NCBI GenBank assembly: GCA_934636825.1
Contig: CAKUBG010000008.1
Span: 27,393-91,392, forward strand
Direction: 5' to 3'
Origin: an uncultured bacterium
GTDB lineage: Bacteria; Vulcanimicrobiota; Xenobia; Xenobiales; Xenobiaceae
Length of the DNA stretch: 64,000 bases
This document shows, piece by piece, positions 36,623 through 44,737 of this stretch (position 1 is the first letter of the stretch; each line of letters starts with the position of its first letter). The notes under the pieces were generated by a model. The model searched no databases. It had not been told where the DNA came from and worked only from the letters and a program-made list of their open reading frames with translations. A program made the position numbers and the translations under genes.

Positions 36623-37870
36623 TTACACTTTTTTGTCGGCGGCGCAACCGGTGCGTCCGGGTTTAAGTACAACTTCGCCTTTACCGATAGCTTTGACGGG
36701 GCAAACCAAAGCGCAAAGGTGGCAACCTACGCACTTTTCTTTGTTGCAAGAAGGTTTGCGGGTCTCTTCGTTCCAGACCATAGCCTGGTGAGCGCCGTCG
36801 TAGCAAGAGATATAACAACGGCCGCAACCGATGCACTTATCTTCATCAATTTCGGGATAGACGATGTAGTCGCGGTCGAGCTCTTCAGCGGGAATGATGT
36901 TGGCATTAGCCAAACCGATCAACTCGTGGAGACTGTCTACGCCTTGCTCTTCCATGTAGTGCATAAGACCATTTTTCATGTCTTCAACTACACGGTAGCC
37001 GTATTGCATAATAGCGGTAGTAACTTGCAAAGTGGTAGCGCCTAAGAGAATGAACTCGGCGGCGTCTTCCCAAGTTTCGATACCACCGATACCGGAGATG
37101 GGCAGATCGTGGAGGCCTTCAGCGCTGCGAAGCTGCTGGAGGAAGCGCAAAGCTACGGGCTTAACAGCCTTACCGGAGTAACCGGAGATAGAGGACTTGC
37201 CATTGACGATAGGCAAACCGACTTTGCGATCCAAGTCTACGTGAGTGACAGATTTAATAGTATTGATAGTGGCAATACCGTCGGCGCCGCCTTCTAAGCA
37301 AGCTTTGGCTACGGGAACCATATCAGTAATATTAGGAGTCATTTTAGCCATCATAGGCAACTTGGAACCGCGTTTTACGGCGGCGCAATACTTTTTGCAA
37401 AGCTCAGGATTGGCACCTACGTCGGAACCCATAGCGTGAGAAGTCATTTGCGGACAGGAGAGGTTCATCTCGATCATGTCAGCGCCGGCTTCGTCTACTA
37501 AACGGGCCAACTCGGTCCAGTCTTCTTCGTTGGTACCCATAATGGAAGCGATCAAAACGCGATTAGGATACTCAGCTTTAAGTCTGCGTAAGTCAGCTAA
37601 GTTCTCTTCTAAGCTGTGCTCGGCGATCTGCTCCATGTTTTTGAAGCCGACGAAAGGAGTGGCTTCCTTAGTAAGAGCATCAAAACGAGGGGACACTTCG
37701 TCGATAAGGAAGTGCTTCGGGCCGATGGTCTTGAAGACGACGCCGCCCCAGCCGCAATCGTAAGCTTTTTTGCACATGTCGTAGCAATTGCCTACGGGAG
37801 AAGAAGACAAGCAGAAAGGATTTTCGAAACGAACTCCAAGGAACTCAACGGATAAATCTTTATGGATCAT
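36623..37870 (-). CDS. preA: NAD-dependent dihydropyrimidine dehydrogenase subunit PreA
   Basis: Reduces uracil and thymine to dihydropyrimidines (first step of reductive pyrimidine degradation), working with PreT. 415 residues: an FMN-binding dihydroorotate-dehydrogenase-like barrel (about 1-320; LSVEFLGVRFENPFCLSSSP, EMNLSCPQM, GIGGIETWEDAAEFIL). A C-terminal 2[4Fe-4S] ferredoxin domain has CIGCGRCYISC and CVGCHLCALVCP. Loop Cys for catalysis lies in the NLSCPQM region. It directly follows preT with TAA and ATG adjacent, so it is translationally coupled. Confidence 0.94.
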   Translation of the reverse strand: MIHKDLSVEFLGVRFENPFCLSSSPVGNCYDMCKKAYDCGWGGVVFKTIGPKHFLIDEVSPRFDALTKEATPFVGFKNMEQIAEHSLEENLADLRRLKAEYPNRVLIASIMGTNEEDWTELARLVDEAGADMIEMNLSCPQMTSHAMGSDVGANPELCKKYCAAVKRGSKLPMMAKMTPNITDMVPVAKACLEGGADGIATINTIKSVTHVDLDRKVGLPIVNGKSSISGYSGKAVKPVALRFLQQLRSAEGLHDLPISGIGGIETWEDAAEFILLGATTLQVTTAIMQYGYRVVEDMKNGLMHYMEEQGVDSLHELIGLANANIIPAEELDRDYIVYPEIDEDKCIGCGRCYISCYDGAHQAMVWNEETRKPSCNKEKCVGCHLCALVCPVKAIGKGEVVLKPGRTGCAADKKV

Positions 37871-39100
37871 TTACTTATTGCCTCCCAAGCTTTCGTGAAT
37901 GGCCTGGGCAGCTTCTTTGCCCTTCTTAACGGCCCATACAACAGTCTTGTCGCCGTGAGCGATGTCGCCGGCTACAAATACTTTTTCATCAGCAGACTTG
38001 TAACCATCAAAATCGACTTCGTTCTTAACAATGTTGAGACCTAAGTTCTCGGCATTGACTTTTTGACCGACGGCCAAAATGATTTTGTCGACTTCAATAT
38101 TGATCTGGCTGTTAATGTGACGGTGCTTGAAAGTGACGGTGTGGCCTTCGACCTTTTCGGGAACATAACCGTCGATAATGGTTACGCCTAAAGCCTGAGC
38201 GCCGCGCAGCTCTTTCTGGGAAGCTAAGAACTCGGAGAACTCTTCGTAAACAACGTCGGTGACGTTCTTGACGCCGAGCATCTTGAGGGTAGTAACAACG
38301 TCCATAGCTACGTCGCCGCCGCCGATAACCAATACGTTCTGAGGAACTTCTACATTGCCCTTATTCTCTTTGGTGCGAGCTAAGAAGGATACGGCAGTTT
38401 CTACGCAATCGTTGCCTTCGAACATAGGAAGCATTTTGGCTTCGCTGGAGCCGATAGCGATCAAAACGGCGTCGTGCTCAGCTTTGAGTTGCTCTAAAGT
38501 TACATCAGTGCCAACTTTGGTATTAAGTTTGAAGTTGGCGCCTAATTTTTCGATAAGAGAAATTTCGTGATCGACAACAGCGTTGGGAAGACGATATTCA
38601 GGAATACCATAGCGGAGGTAACCGCCGGCTTTTTCGTTCTTCTCATAAATGTCGACAGCGTATCCCAAACGAAGGAGGGAAGCAGCAGCCTGGAGTCCGG
38701 CTGGGCCGCTACCTATAATGGCGATCTTTTTGCCGTTGGGCTCGCCTTTTTCGAGAATTTGCATGCCAACCTGGCTCTCGAAATCGGTGACGAATCTCTG
38801 GATACCGCCAATATCAATGGGACGATCGATACCACATCTGGAGCAACCTTTTTGGCAATATCTCTCAGTAGGGCATACACGGGCGCAGATGGAACCCAGG
38901 GCGTTATTCTCACGAATAGTCTCGGCAGCACCTTTGAAGTTCCTGAAACGGACGCTGCGAATGAAGCGGGCAGGATCAGTTCCGGCTGGACAAGACTTAG
39001 AACAAGGGGCATCATGGCAAAGCAGGCAGCGCTGAGCTTCCTCCATGACTGTCATCATAGTGTAAGCTTGCTCGACTTCTTCTACGTACTTATTAGTCAT
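37871..39100 (-). CDS. preT: Dihydropyrimidine dehydrogenase subunit PreT (glutamate synthase beta-like)
   Basis: NADH-oxidising flavoprotein partner of PreA. Two N-terminal [4Fe-4S] sites have CLLCHDAPCSKSCPAG and CARVCPTERYCQKGC. FAD binding shows IIGSGPAGLQAAASL, and NAD binding shows VIGGGDVAMDVV. The C-terminal FAD signature is VFVAGDIAHGDKTVVWAV. ATG 39100 with AAGGAAG upstream gives 409 residues. A longer frame to 39157 is unlikely. The first gene of a two-gene operon, with a TATAAT box at 39156-39161. Confidence 0.93.
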   Translation of the reverse strand: MTNKYVEEVEQAYTMMTVMEEAQRCLLCHDAPCSKSCPAGTDPARFIRSVRFRNFKGAAETIRENNALGSICARVCPTERYCQKGCSRCGIDRPIDIGGIQRFVTDFESQVGMQILEKGEPNGKKIAIIGSGPAGLQAAASLLRLGYAVDIYEKNEKAGGYLRYGIPEYRLPNAVVDHEISLIEKLGANFKLNTKVGTDVTLEQLKAEHDAVLIAIGSSEAKMLPMFEGNDCVETAVSFLARTKENKGNVEVPQNVLVIGGGDVAMDVVTTLKMLGVKNVTDVVYEEFSEFLASQKELRGAQALGVTIIDGYVPEKVEGHTVTFKHRHINSQINIEVDKIILAVGQKVNAENLGLNIVKNEVDFDGYKSADEKVFVAGDIAHGDKTVVWAVKKGKEAAQAIHESLGGNK

Positions 39101-39155
39101 TTTCTTCCTTCTTTTAAGTATCAACAGACATTCTGCCAAACAACGGCAGGCCTCC

Positions 39156-39161
39156 ATTATA
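39156..39161 (-). promoter_or_regulatory. Putative -10 box of preTA
   Basis: TATAAT on the minus strand, about 56 bases before the preT start. The -35 region (GTATTT-like) is weak. Confidence 0.4.
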
Positions 39162-39252
39162 CATGATTTTTAACATTAAATACCTAGAAAAAGAAAAAAT
39201 ATCCATAAAAATATTTTCTCTTTAGGTTTTTAGGCGTTGAATTGTTGCTAGC

Positions 39253-39282
39253 TTGACCTTTCTTATACTGGCGTGGTAAAAT
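39253..39282 (+). promoter_or_regulatory. Promoter of ssrA
   Basis: TTGACC (39253-39258) and TAAAAT (39277-39282) separated by 18 bases. They sit about 90 bases before the mature 5' end of tmRNA, as expected for a precursor transcript. Confidence 0.65.
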
Positions 39283-39369
39283 TACTTTTGGTTCGGAGGC
39301 AAAGTGCCGGTGCACTTTTCAGTGAAGGTTCCACTTGAAGAGTTGGGCAGCGGTGTTCCTAAAAAACTC

Positions 39370-39726
39370 GGGGGTGTCCCGGTTTCGACGGGGAGATGCT
39401 TTGCCGATGGTTGCGAGTCGAGTTGTCGAAAGCTCGTAAAAAAGTCGAAACTTTCAAACATTAACTGCCGAAGATAATTTGGCTCTCGCCGCCTAGTGCG
39501 GTGCGTCCGCTCACCTTCGTCGGCGGAGGTGTACCGGGCGTGAACCACGCCGTCTACCCATTTGCCGCTAGTCTCTCGGCTGCATAGGGGAAACACCAGA
39601 GGGTATGGCTTACCGAGATCCGGCCCGGGGGAGCTTGGCAAGCCGAGATTAAAGCCTAGGCTACACTCGTAGAGGCTGTCGTGGAGGCCTCTTCGGACGC
39701 GGGTTCGATTCCCGCCACCTCCACCA
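39370..39726 (+). ncRNA. ssrA: Transfer-messenger RNA (tmRNA)
   Basis: tmRNA rescues stalled ribosomes and tags the nascent chain. The 5' end GGGGGTGTCCCGGTTTCGACG and the 3' end GGTTCGATTCCCGCCACCTCC-ACCA match the tRNA-like domain. The acceptor stem GGGGGTG pairs with CACCTCC, and CCA is encoded. The tag frame ends at 39494-39496 (TAG) with residues AEDNLALAA (GCC GAA GAT AAT TTG GCT CTC GCC GCC), the normal ALAA protease signal. The exact resume codon is not certain, as the frame also reads upstream. Length is 357 bases. The 3' end is the boundary of a genomic island, and the last five bases begin the 60-bp repeat. Confidence 0.97.
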
Positions 39727-39781
39727 TATAAAGTAAGAAACTCACCAACACGGTTTTGTGTTAGGTGAGTTTTTTGTTTTA
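39722..39781. repeat. 60-bp direct repeat, left copy (attL-like)
   Basis: Perfect 60-base match to 49955-50014, starting with CACCATATAAAGTAAGAAAC. It covers the last five bases of ssrA and its terminator. Such duplication at a tmRNA 3' end is the hallmark of site-specific island integration. The element between the two copies is about 10.2 kb. Confidence 0.92.
39738..39780 (+). terminator. Intrinsic terminator of ssrA
   Basis: CTCACCAACAC pairs with GTGTTAGGTGAG (one bulged A), loop GGTTTT, then TTTTTTG. It is contained in the 60-bp repeat. Confidence 0.9.
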
Positions 39782-39892
39782 ACGCATAAAAGTTCAAACA
39801 ATATATTAAAAATAGTTTTTATTTATTGGAAGATATGATACATTGTGAACGTGTATATTATTAAGACTCCAAAAATAGTACATTAAAATATT

Positions 39893-41515
39893 GTGAAAGA
39901 AGCTATAGATCAACTCTCAAAAAAAGTAGTTAGCGCTGAGCAATTTTATGGGCAACCTATACAAGATAAACGCAGTAGGTTTGTTTGTAAATATTGTGGA
40001 GAAAATGTGCGCTATAGACCGAGGGGAGGCAAGCAGCCAGATTATTTTTTTCACTTAAAAAAAACTAAAGATACCGCAGAATGTGAAAAACGCATTGCTC
40101 AATTAGAGCAAGAGGCAGAGTTTTATCAACGTGTGGGGATTCCCATGTGTTTGAAAGACGAAGGAAATCGTTTTTATTTGTATCTAATGTTTCCACCTTT
40201 AGGCAGTGGGTTAGTAGATCAAGCTAAAAAACAAAAAGCCAAAGTAATTATAAGTGATGGAACAAACAGTAATAATTTCAGAGAATATTCTATAACTCCT
40301 TATAGATTTTGCGATGAAGTAAGCACTCCAATTACCATAAAATTTATTCCTTGTGGTGAAGAATCTAAGTACGTAATAAAGATTGTTAGTGAAGATATTG
40401 CGACAAAAAGAAAAATAGAAAAAAAGTGGGCCGACTATTCCGATGGTTTTACCAAAAGCGGAGCGATCTTTAATTACAACGATTTTGGCGATAACAGAAT
40501 AAGATTCAACAGTGATATATCTGCTGATAAATTATATTACCTTGTTTCTAATGATAGTGAAGCCATCAATCAATTGATCGAATTGCAAGTCAGTTTAGAA
40601 GAAAAAGGCTATATTGCTCTTGGTAATTATAACTACCGCGTTTACCTTTTAAACTTTGGAAACAATTTGACTAGTGACAAAGGCAGATATGAATCTGTAA
40701 AACGCCTTATATATAGTAAATTTAGAGTTTCGCTTACAGATGGTGTATCAAAATTAAATTTACTTTGGCCTCCTGCTGTTGTTAAACAAGATGTCAATAT
40801 TTCGGTTAAGAATACTGATTCAATTTACTGTGTCTTCTCTGGAAGCAATCAAATTTTGGAAGTTGGATTTTCTAATGACTGTGTAAAGGTTGATAAAAAT
40901 AATAACATTATTGTGCACTCAATTGCACAAAATGAGACGATTATATATGTAGAGACAAATGGAAAATTACAATTAAATAATTCGCTTATTATAAATAAAA
41001 AACATGGGAAAGAACTAGTCGGAGTTGGTGCGTATGAGTTTAGTTTAAGTAAAGACAGCGGAGAAGTTATAAAGTTAAGCAAACTGAAGCTAGACTCTTT
41101 GTGTGGAGATTGCGTTTTTCATAGCAACGCAAGAATTGAAGTTTACACTAGAGATAGCTGCTTTAAATACCGTCATATCGAGATTCGTAAGAGTGAAACT
41201 GAAAAATCTTTATCAAAGATAAAAAATTTAGCTGAAATAATTTGCGTTGTAGAAAAAGGTATTCAACTGGCTTATTCGGTTAATAGTGCTTGTGATAAAT
41301 TGGAAAGTGAAGAATTTATTTTAAAGCGCATAGTTTCAACCTCTTTTGGAGAGTACGTAACCGCTCCAATGTGGTTTGCTTCTTTATTACTAAAATGGCA
41401 GCGAGAAAAGAAATACGAACTAGTTCTTTTTCTAAAAAAGTGCTTCATTAAAGGTAAAGTTCCTTATGGAATTCTTAACGCTTTATTAAAGTTTAAGTTG
41501 CAGAAGATTTATTAA
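39893..41515 (+). CDS. Island protein 1, CoiA-like zinc-ribbon N-terminus (DruB-like position)
   Basis: 540 residues starting at GTG. An N-terminal putative zinc site (Cys32, Cys35, His54, Cys64: FVCKYCGENVRYRPRGG, DYFFHLKK, then AEC) resembles the N-terminus of CoiA-like competence proteins. The remaining about 460 residues are beta-rich in appearance (YRVYLLNFGNN, IIYVETNGKLQL) and not recognised. No nuclease motif was found. It is the first gene of the four-gene operon, 23 bases before the next. Position and length resemble DruB of Druantia type I from memory. Function is unknown. Low G+C relative to the chromosome. Confidence 0.6.
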   Translation: MKEAIDQLSKKVVSAEQFYGQPIQDKRSRFVCKYCGENVRYRPRGGKQPDYFFHLKKTKDTAECEKRIAQLEQEAEFYQRVGIPMCLKDEGNRFYLYLMFPPLGSGLVDQAKKQKAKVIISDGTNSNNFREYSITPYRFCDEVSTPITIKFIPCGEESKYVIKIVSEDIATKRKIEKKWADYSDGFTKSGAIFNYNDFGDNRIRFNSDISADKLYYLVSNDSEAINQLIELQVSLEEKGYIALGNYNYRVYLLNFGNNLTSDKGRYESVKRLIYSKFRVSLTDGVSKLNLLWPPAVVKQDVNISVKNTDSIYCVFSGSNQILEVGFSNDCVKVDKNNNIIVHSIAQNETIIYVETNGKLQLNNSLIINKKHGKELVGVGAYEFSLSKDSGEVIKLSKLKLDSLCGDCVFHSNARIEVYTRDSCFKYRHIEIRKSETEKSLSKIKNLAEIICVVEKGIQLAYSVNSACDKLESEEFILKRIVSTSFGEYVTAPMWFASLLLKWQREKKYELVLFLKKCFIKGKVPYGILNALLKFKLQKIY

Positions 41516-41538
41516 TTAGTGAAAAGGAAAGTGCAGTA

Positions 41539-43713
41539 ATGGAAAACAGAGTCATGGGTAAAATGAGATGTGAATATATGTCACTTTGTGAAGTGAGAAT
41601 ATACAAAGATAAAGATGGTCGTAATATTCCTCGTTTGTTTAGACTTGCTGATATAAAAGGCGGTGAGTTAGTAAAGTTTATACCAAATGGTAATGAATAT
41701 TATAGTTTTGAGAATAGAAAATGGATATTTCTTTATAAAAATGAAAATATTAAGAAAGTTGGAGATTTTGGGATTTGGCGCTGGGAGGCTAAACCATCTC
41801 GTGATGAGCCAGAAAGAGATCATGTAACTTCTGAGTATATTAAGGATGTTATTGAAATAGTAAGAATGGCAGGATGCAGAAATTGCAGAGAAATCGTTGA
41901 AAAATTACAACAATGTAACCTTGAGCCAAATTCAAGATCAACAACATTATTTATAACTGAAAATGTCAAAAATAGTAATAAGTGTTTTGGCTTATTGTGC
42001 GAACCATCTGACTTTGGGAAGGTAGATGGAAAAACAAAACTAGTAACTGGCGCTTTTGCAAAATTTGAAATAGATAGTTGTGATATTGTATCTTTTTCTG
42101 ATTTTGATCGTAAATTTTATAAGTATACAGATCTAGATGACCCAATTGGTACAGTTAGTGTAAGAGAACAGTTTTCTGTTATTAAGGAAGTTATTCAGCA
42201 ACGTATTGATAAAATAAAATGGTTAGGCTTTAGTCAAGATGAAGTTGAATTAATCCAAAATTTTCTGACTAAACTTCCAGATACCAGCTTTGTTCAGGAA
42301 ATTGCTAGTTCTTGTGCATGTGATTCAAAAACTGCAGAAAAATATCTTCGAGAATTTAAGCAGAACGCAAGTTCGTCCTTGTCCGTTGAAAATTTAGAAA
42401 CAGACATTTTGTTTAGAGTCTTAAAGCAGGACCCAGATTTTGTTGAGAAGTGCAAAGTGGCCTTAACTAATGATTGGCAAAAAGAAAATGCTGATAAACA
42501 AAATGAAGCAAAATCGGAATTAGAAAAAATTCGCATTGAGTTAAGTGTTGTTGAACAAAAATTAAGTGATAAGAATAAAGAACTTAGTGATATAGAAGAT
42601 TCGATCCTTAATGATGTGCTAAGTCAAAAAGATGCATTAGAAGGGGAGCTGGAAGAGCTTAAAGATAACAAACAAAAATTAAAAGAGGAGATAACAGAGC
42701 TTAAAAGTAGCAAGCAAAAGTTAGAAGAAGATATAAGGGCAAAGGAGAACTTGGCCGCTGAAGTTGAGGCTAAAGTCTTTAAGCGTATTGAAGTTGCTCG
42801 CAAAAATGTAGCCGATTGTATCTCTGAAATGATTTTTGCAAATCCGCAGGGCAGTTCTTGTATTGGGGCTGGTCTTTCTGGATATAAGGCGTCTTATTTA
42901 TTAACCACAGATAAATTTTCGTGCAAATATTGTGGTGAGCTTACTAACTCAGAAAGTTTCTTGGATGAGTTGTCTTATAATTTAAGAAATATCGGTTACG
43001 ATAGTATTGCCGATGAAATGACCGAAGCTATATGTTTTTGTCTTGCCTCCAAGCTTCCTTTAGTTTGCAAAGCTAACGTATTAAACATAGTCCAATGCAT
43101 ATCGGCTATGTTTAATAATGACAAAGTTTGTATTGCTGATTTGCCTATTGAAGCCTTTAATTTTAATGAGCTTGTAGATGAAGTTAATAAGCAGACGATA
43201 GATGATAAAAAGCTTGTTTTAGTAGTTAATGGAGCTTTTGATAGTTTTAATCTAAATACATTTAATAGGATAGTCAGTCATTTAAAAACTTTGGGCGAAA
43301 AAATATTTTTAATTTTCTCTTTAGGTGGAGTTGCTCTTGAAACTATACCCAATTATGTATGGGATCAAGCCATGTTCATTGATGGAGATGTGGGATTAGG
43401 GCCATGTAGCGAGGCAAAAATTTGCTCTTATGTTTCTAATATCGATTTTAAGTTGAATAGCAATAGTGACGAAATAAAAGACAAATTTAAAAAGTTATCT
43501 TCTTTTTCAAGCTTTTTAAGTAATACAGCTAAGATACATTATGCCCAATTGGCAGCAGATTATAATTTGTCTAGCGTTTTCACTCAAGTTATTATTCAAG
43601 CTAAATCGAGTGGTAATAAACAAAAATTGTTAGAAGTTATCTCAGAAGAATCTGGTTTTGATGAATTACTAGAGCACCCAGTTGCTGTAGCCTACAAATT
43701 TTCTGAGGATTAA
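41539..43713 (+). CDS. Island protein 2, coiled-coil protein (DruC-like position)
   Basis: 724 residues. N-terminal region about 1-310 is globular and unrecognised. A long heptad-rich coiled coil spans about 315-420 (ELEELKDNKQKLKEEITELK). After it come a CxxC pair (FSCKYCGELT) and a region resembling the end of a P-loop ATPase, with LVLVVNGAFDSFN as a possible Walker-B-like strand, though I see no Walker A. It probably oligomerises through the coil. AAGGAAAG about 11 bases upstream supports ATG 41539. Genes on either side are 23 and 4 bases away, so it is one operon. Confidence 0.55.
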   Translation: MENRVMGKMRCEYMSLCEVRIYKDKDGRNIPRLFRLADIKGGELVKFIPNGNEYYSFENRKWIFLYKNENIKKVGDFGIWRWEAKPSRDEPERDHVTSEYIKDVIEIVRMAGCRNCREIVEKLQQCNLEPNSRSTTLFITENVKNSNKCFGLLCEPSDFGKVDGKTKLVTGAFAKFEIDSCDIVSFSDFDRKFYKYTDLDDPIGTVSVREQFSVIKEVIQQRIDKIKWLGFSQDEVELIQNFLTKLPDTSFVQEIASSCACDSKTAEKYLREFKQNASSSLSVENLETDILFRVLKQDPDFVEKCKVALTNDWQKENADKQNEAKSELEKIRIELSVVEQKLSDKNKELSDIEDSILNDVLSQKDALEGELEELKDNKQKLKEEITELKSSKQKLEEDIRAKENLAAEVEAKVFKRIEVARKNVADCISEMIFANPQGSSCIGAGLSGYKASYLLTTDKFSCKYCGELTNSESFLDELSYNLRNIGYDSIADEMTEAICFCLASKLPLVCKANVLNIVQCISAMFNNDKVCIADLPIEAFNFNELVDEVNKQTIDDKKLVLVVNGAFDSFNLNTFNRIVSHLKTLGEKIFLIFSLGGVALETIPNYVWDQAMFIDGDVGLGPCSEAKICSYVSNIDFKLNSNSDEIKDKFKKLSSFSSFLSNTAKIHYAQLAADYNLSSVFTQVIIQAKSSGNKQKLLEVISEESGFDELLEHPVAVAYKFSED

Positions 43714-43717
43714 AGTT

Positions 43718-44737
43718 TTGAAACAACAACTATTAGAAAAAATGGCTGAAGATTTGGCTATAACCAGGTATTGTAATGAAAATCAGGATAGCTATGTTTG
43801 TAGGGTTTTATATTCAGCGGCTGCTTGCTGGATAAAGACAATTGCTCTAGATTCTTCCAGCACTGATAATTGCGCATATTTAGGAGTAAGCAAAAATCAT
43901 ATTTCCAGAAAGTGTCGTGACATTTTTAATGAGCTATTAAATATTTTTCCGATATTTCGTTCATTTATAAAAACTGACGAGCGCAATGATTGGATACAAA
44001 TTATGTATCAACGGCTGCTTAGTCACGGTGATTTAGTTAACGTTGGCTTTGATACTAACGCCACGCTTTCTATTCCAAGTACAGTAAGGCTAACTGAAGA
44101 CGTTCTCTGTGTTAAAGGCGCAATCTTGCAATCTGATTGTATGTATTCTGGCATAGCAACATTACAAAGAAATACTGATAAAAGCTTTACTGTTGAGCCT
44201 GTACTCTCGGCTATTGACTGGATAAAACGGTATGTCAAATCTGTTCAATGGTTTCCTGAGAGTATAAAAGGAGCAGAATATTTTAATCCATATTATAAAT
44301 CGTGGAGTAATGATCAGTGTTGGCAAAAAAAAGCTTGCGAGCCAGTTAATGGTATAATCTTTGCACGTGAGCTTGATTTTGTTTATGGAAAAAAATATAG
44401 ATACTTATTGTATAACCCCAATAAAGCACTTTTACATGTACTTGATGATTTTTTGATTAAACGCGAAGAACAACGTCGATTTATGATTGGATTACGTTCT
44501 ATAGTGGCCAATAAAGTGCCAGCTAAACTAACTAGGTATTCCGATCATATCCATTTGTATTTAAATGTTTGGCTGCCTGCAACTGAAAGTTTATTGCTTG
44601 AAGTATACGCTTGGCCGTCCAGAAGTATTTATGAAAAATTAGATTGGGACATGCCCATAGAAGTTTGGAATTATATAAAAAGTTATTTAACTAATCTAGG
44701 TTTAGATATTGTGGAGGAAAATTGTCATGAACAATGA
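43718..44737 (+). CDS. Island protein 3, unknown (DruD-like position)
   Basis: 339 residues, start TTG 43718 with GAGGA eight bases upstream; an alternative ATG is at 43742. It looks soluble and mixed alpha/beta. Features are a Cys/Ala-rich helix (VLYSAAACWIKTIAL), a helix-turn-helix-like stretch (YLGVSKNHISRKCRDIFNEL), and a Trp-rich C-terminus. No enzyme motif is seen. Its end overlaps the start of the helicase gene by 11 bases (ATG 44727, TGA 44735), which argues for coupled translation and joint function. Confidence 0.55.
   Translation: MKQQLLEKMAEDLAITRYCNENQDSYVCRVLYSAAACWIKTIALDSSSTDNCAYLGVSKNHISRKCRDIFNELLNIFPIFRSFIKTDERNDWIQIMYQRLLSHGDLVNVGFDTNATLSIPSTVRLTEDVLCVKGAILQSDCMYSGIATLQRNTDKSFTVEPVLSAIDWIKRYVKSVQWFPESIKGAEYFNPYYKSWSNDQCWQKKACEPVNGIIFARELDFVYGKKYRYLLYNPNKALLHVLDDFLIKREEQRRFMIGLRSIVANKVPAKLTRYSDHIHLYLNVWLPATESLLLEVYAWPSRSIYEKLDWDMPIEVWNYIKSYLTNLGLDIVEENCHEQ

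Noticed and set aside
38567..39166. 199-codon plus-strand ORF opposite preT
   Set aside because: Lies antisense to a well-supported conserved gene and has no recognised motif.
39282..39797. 171-codon minus-strand ORF over ssrA
   Set aside because: It lies on the antisense of tmRNA, a common false gene call.
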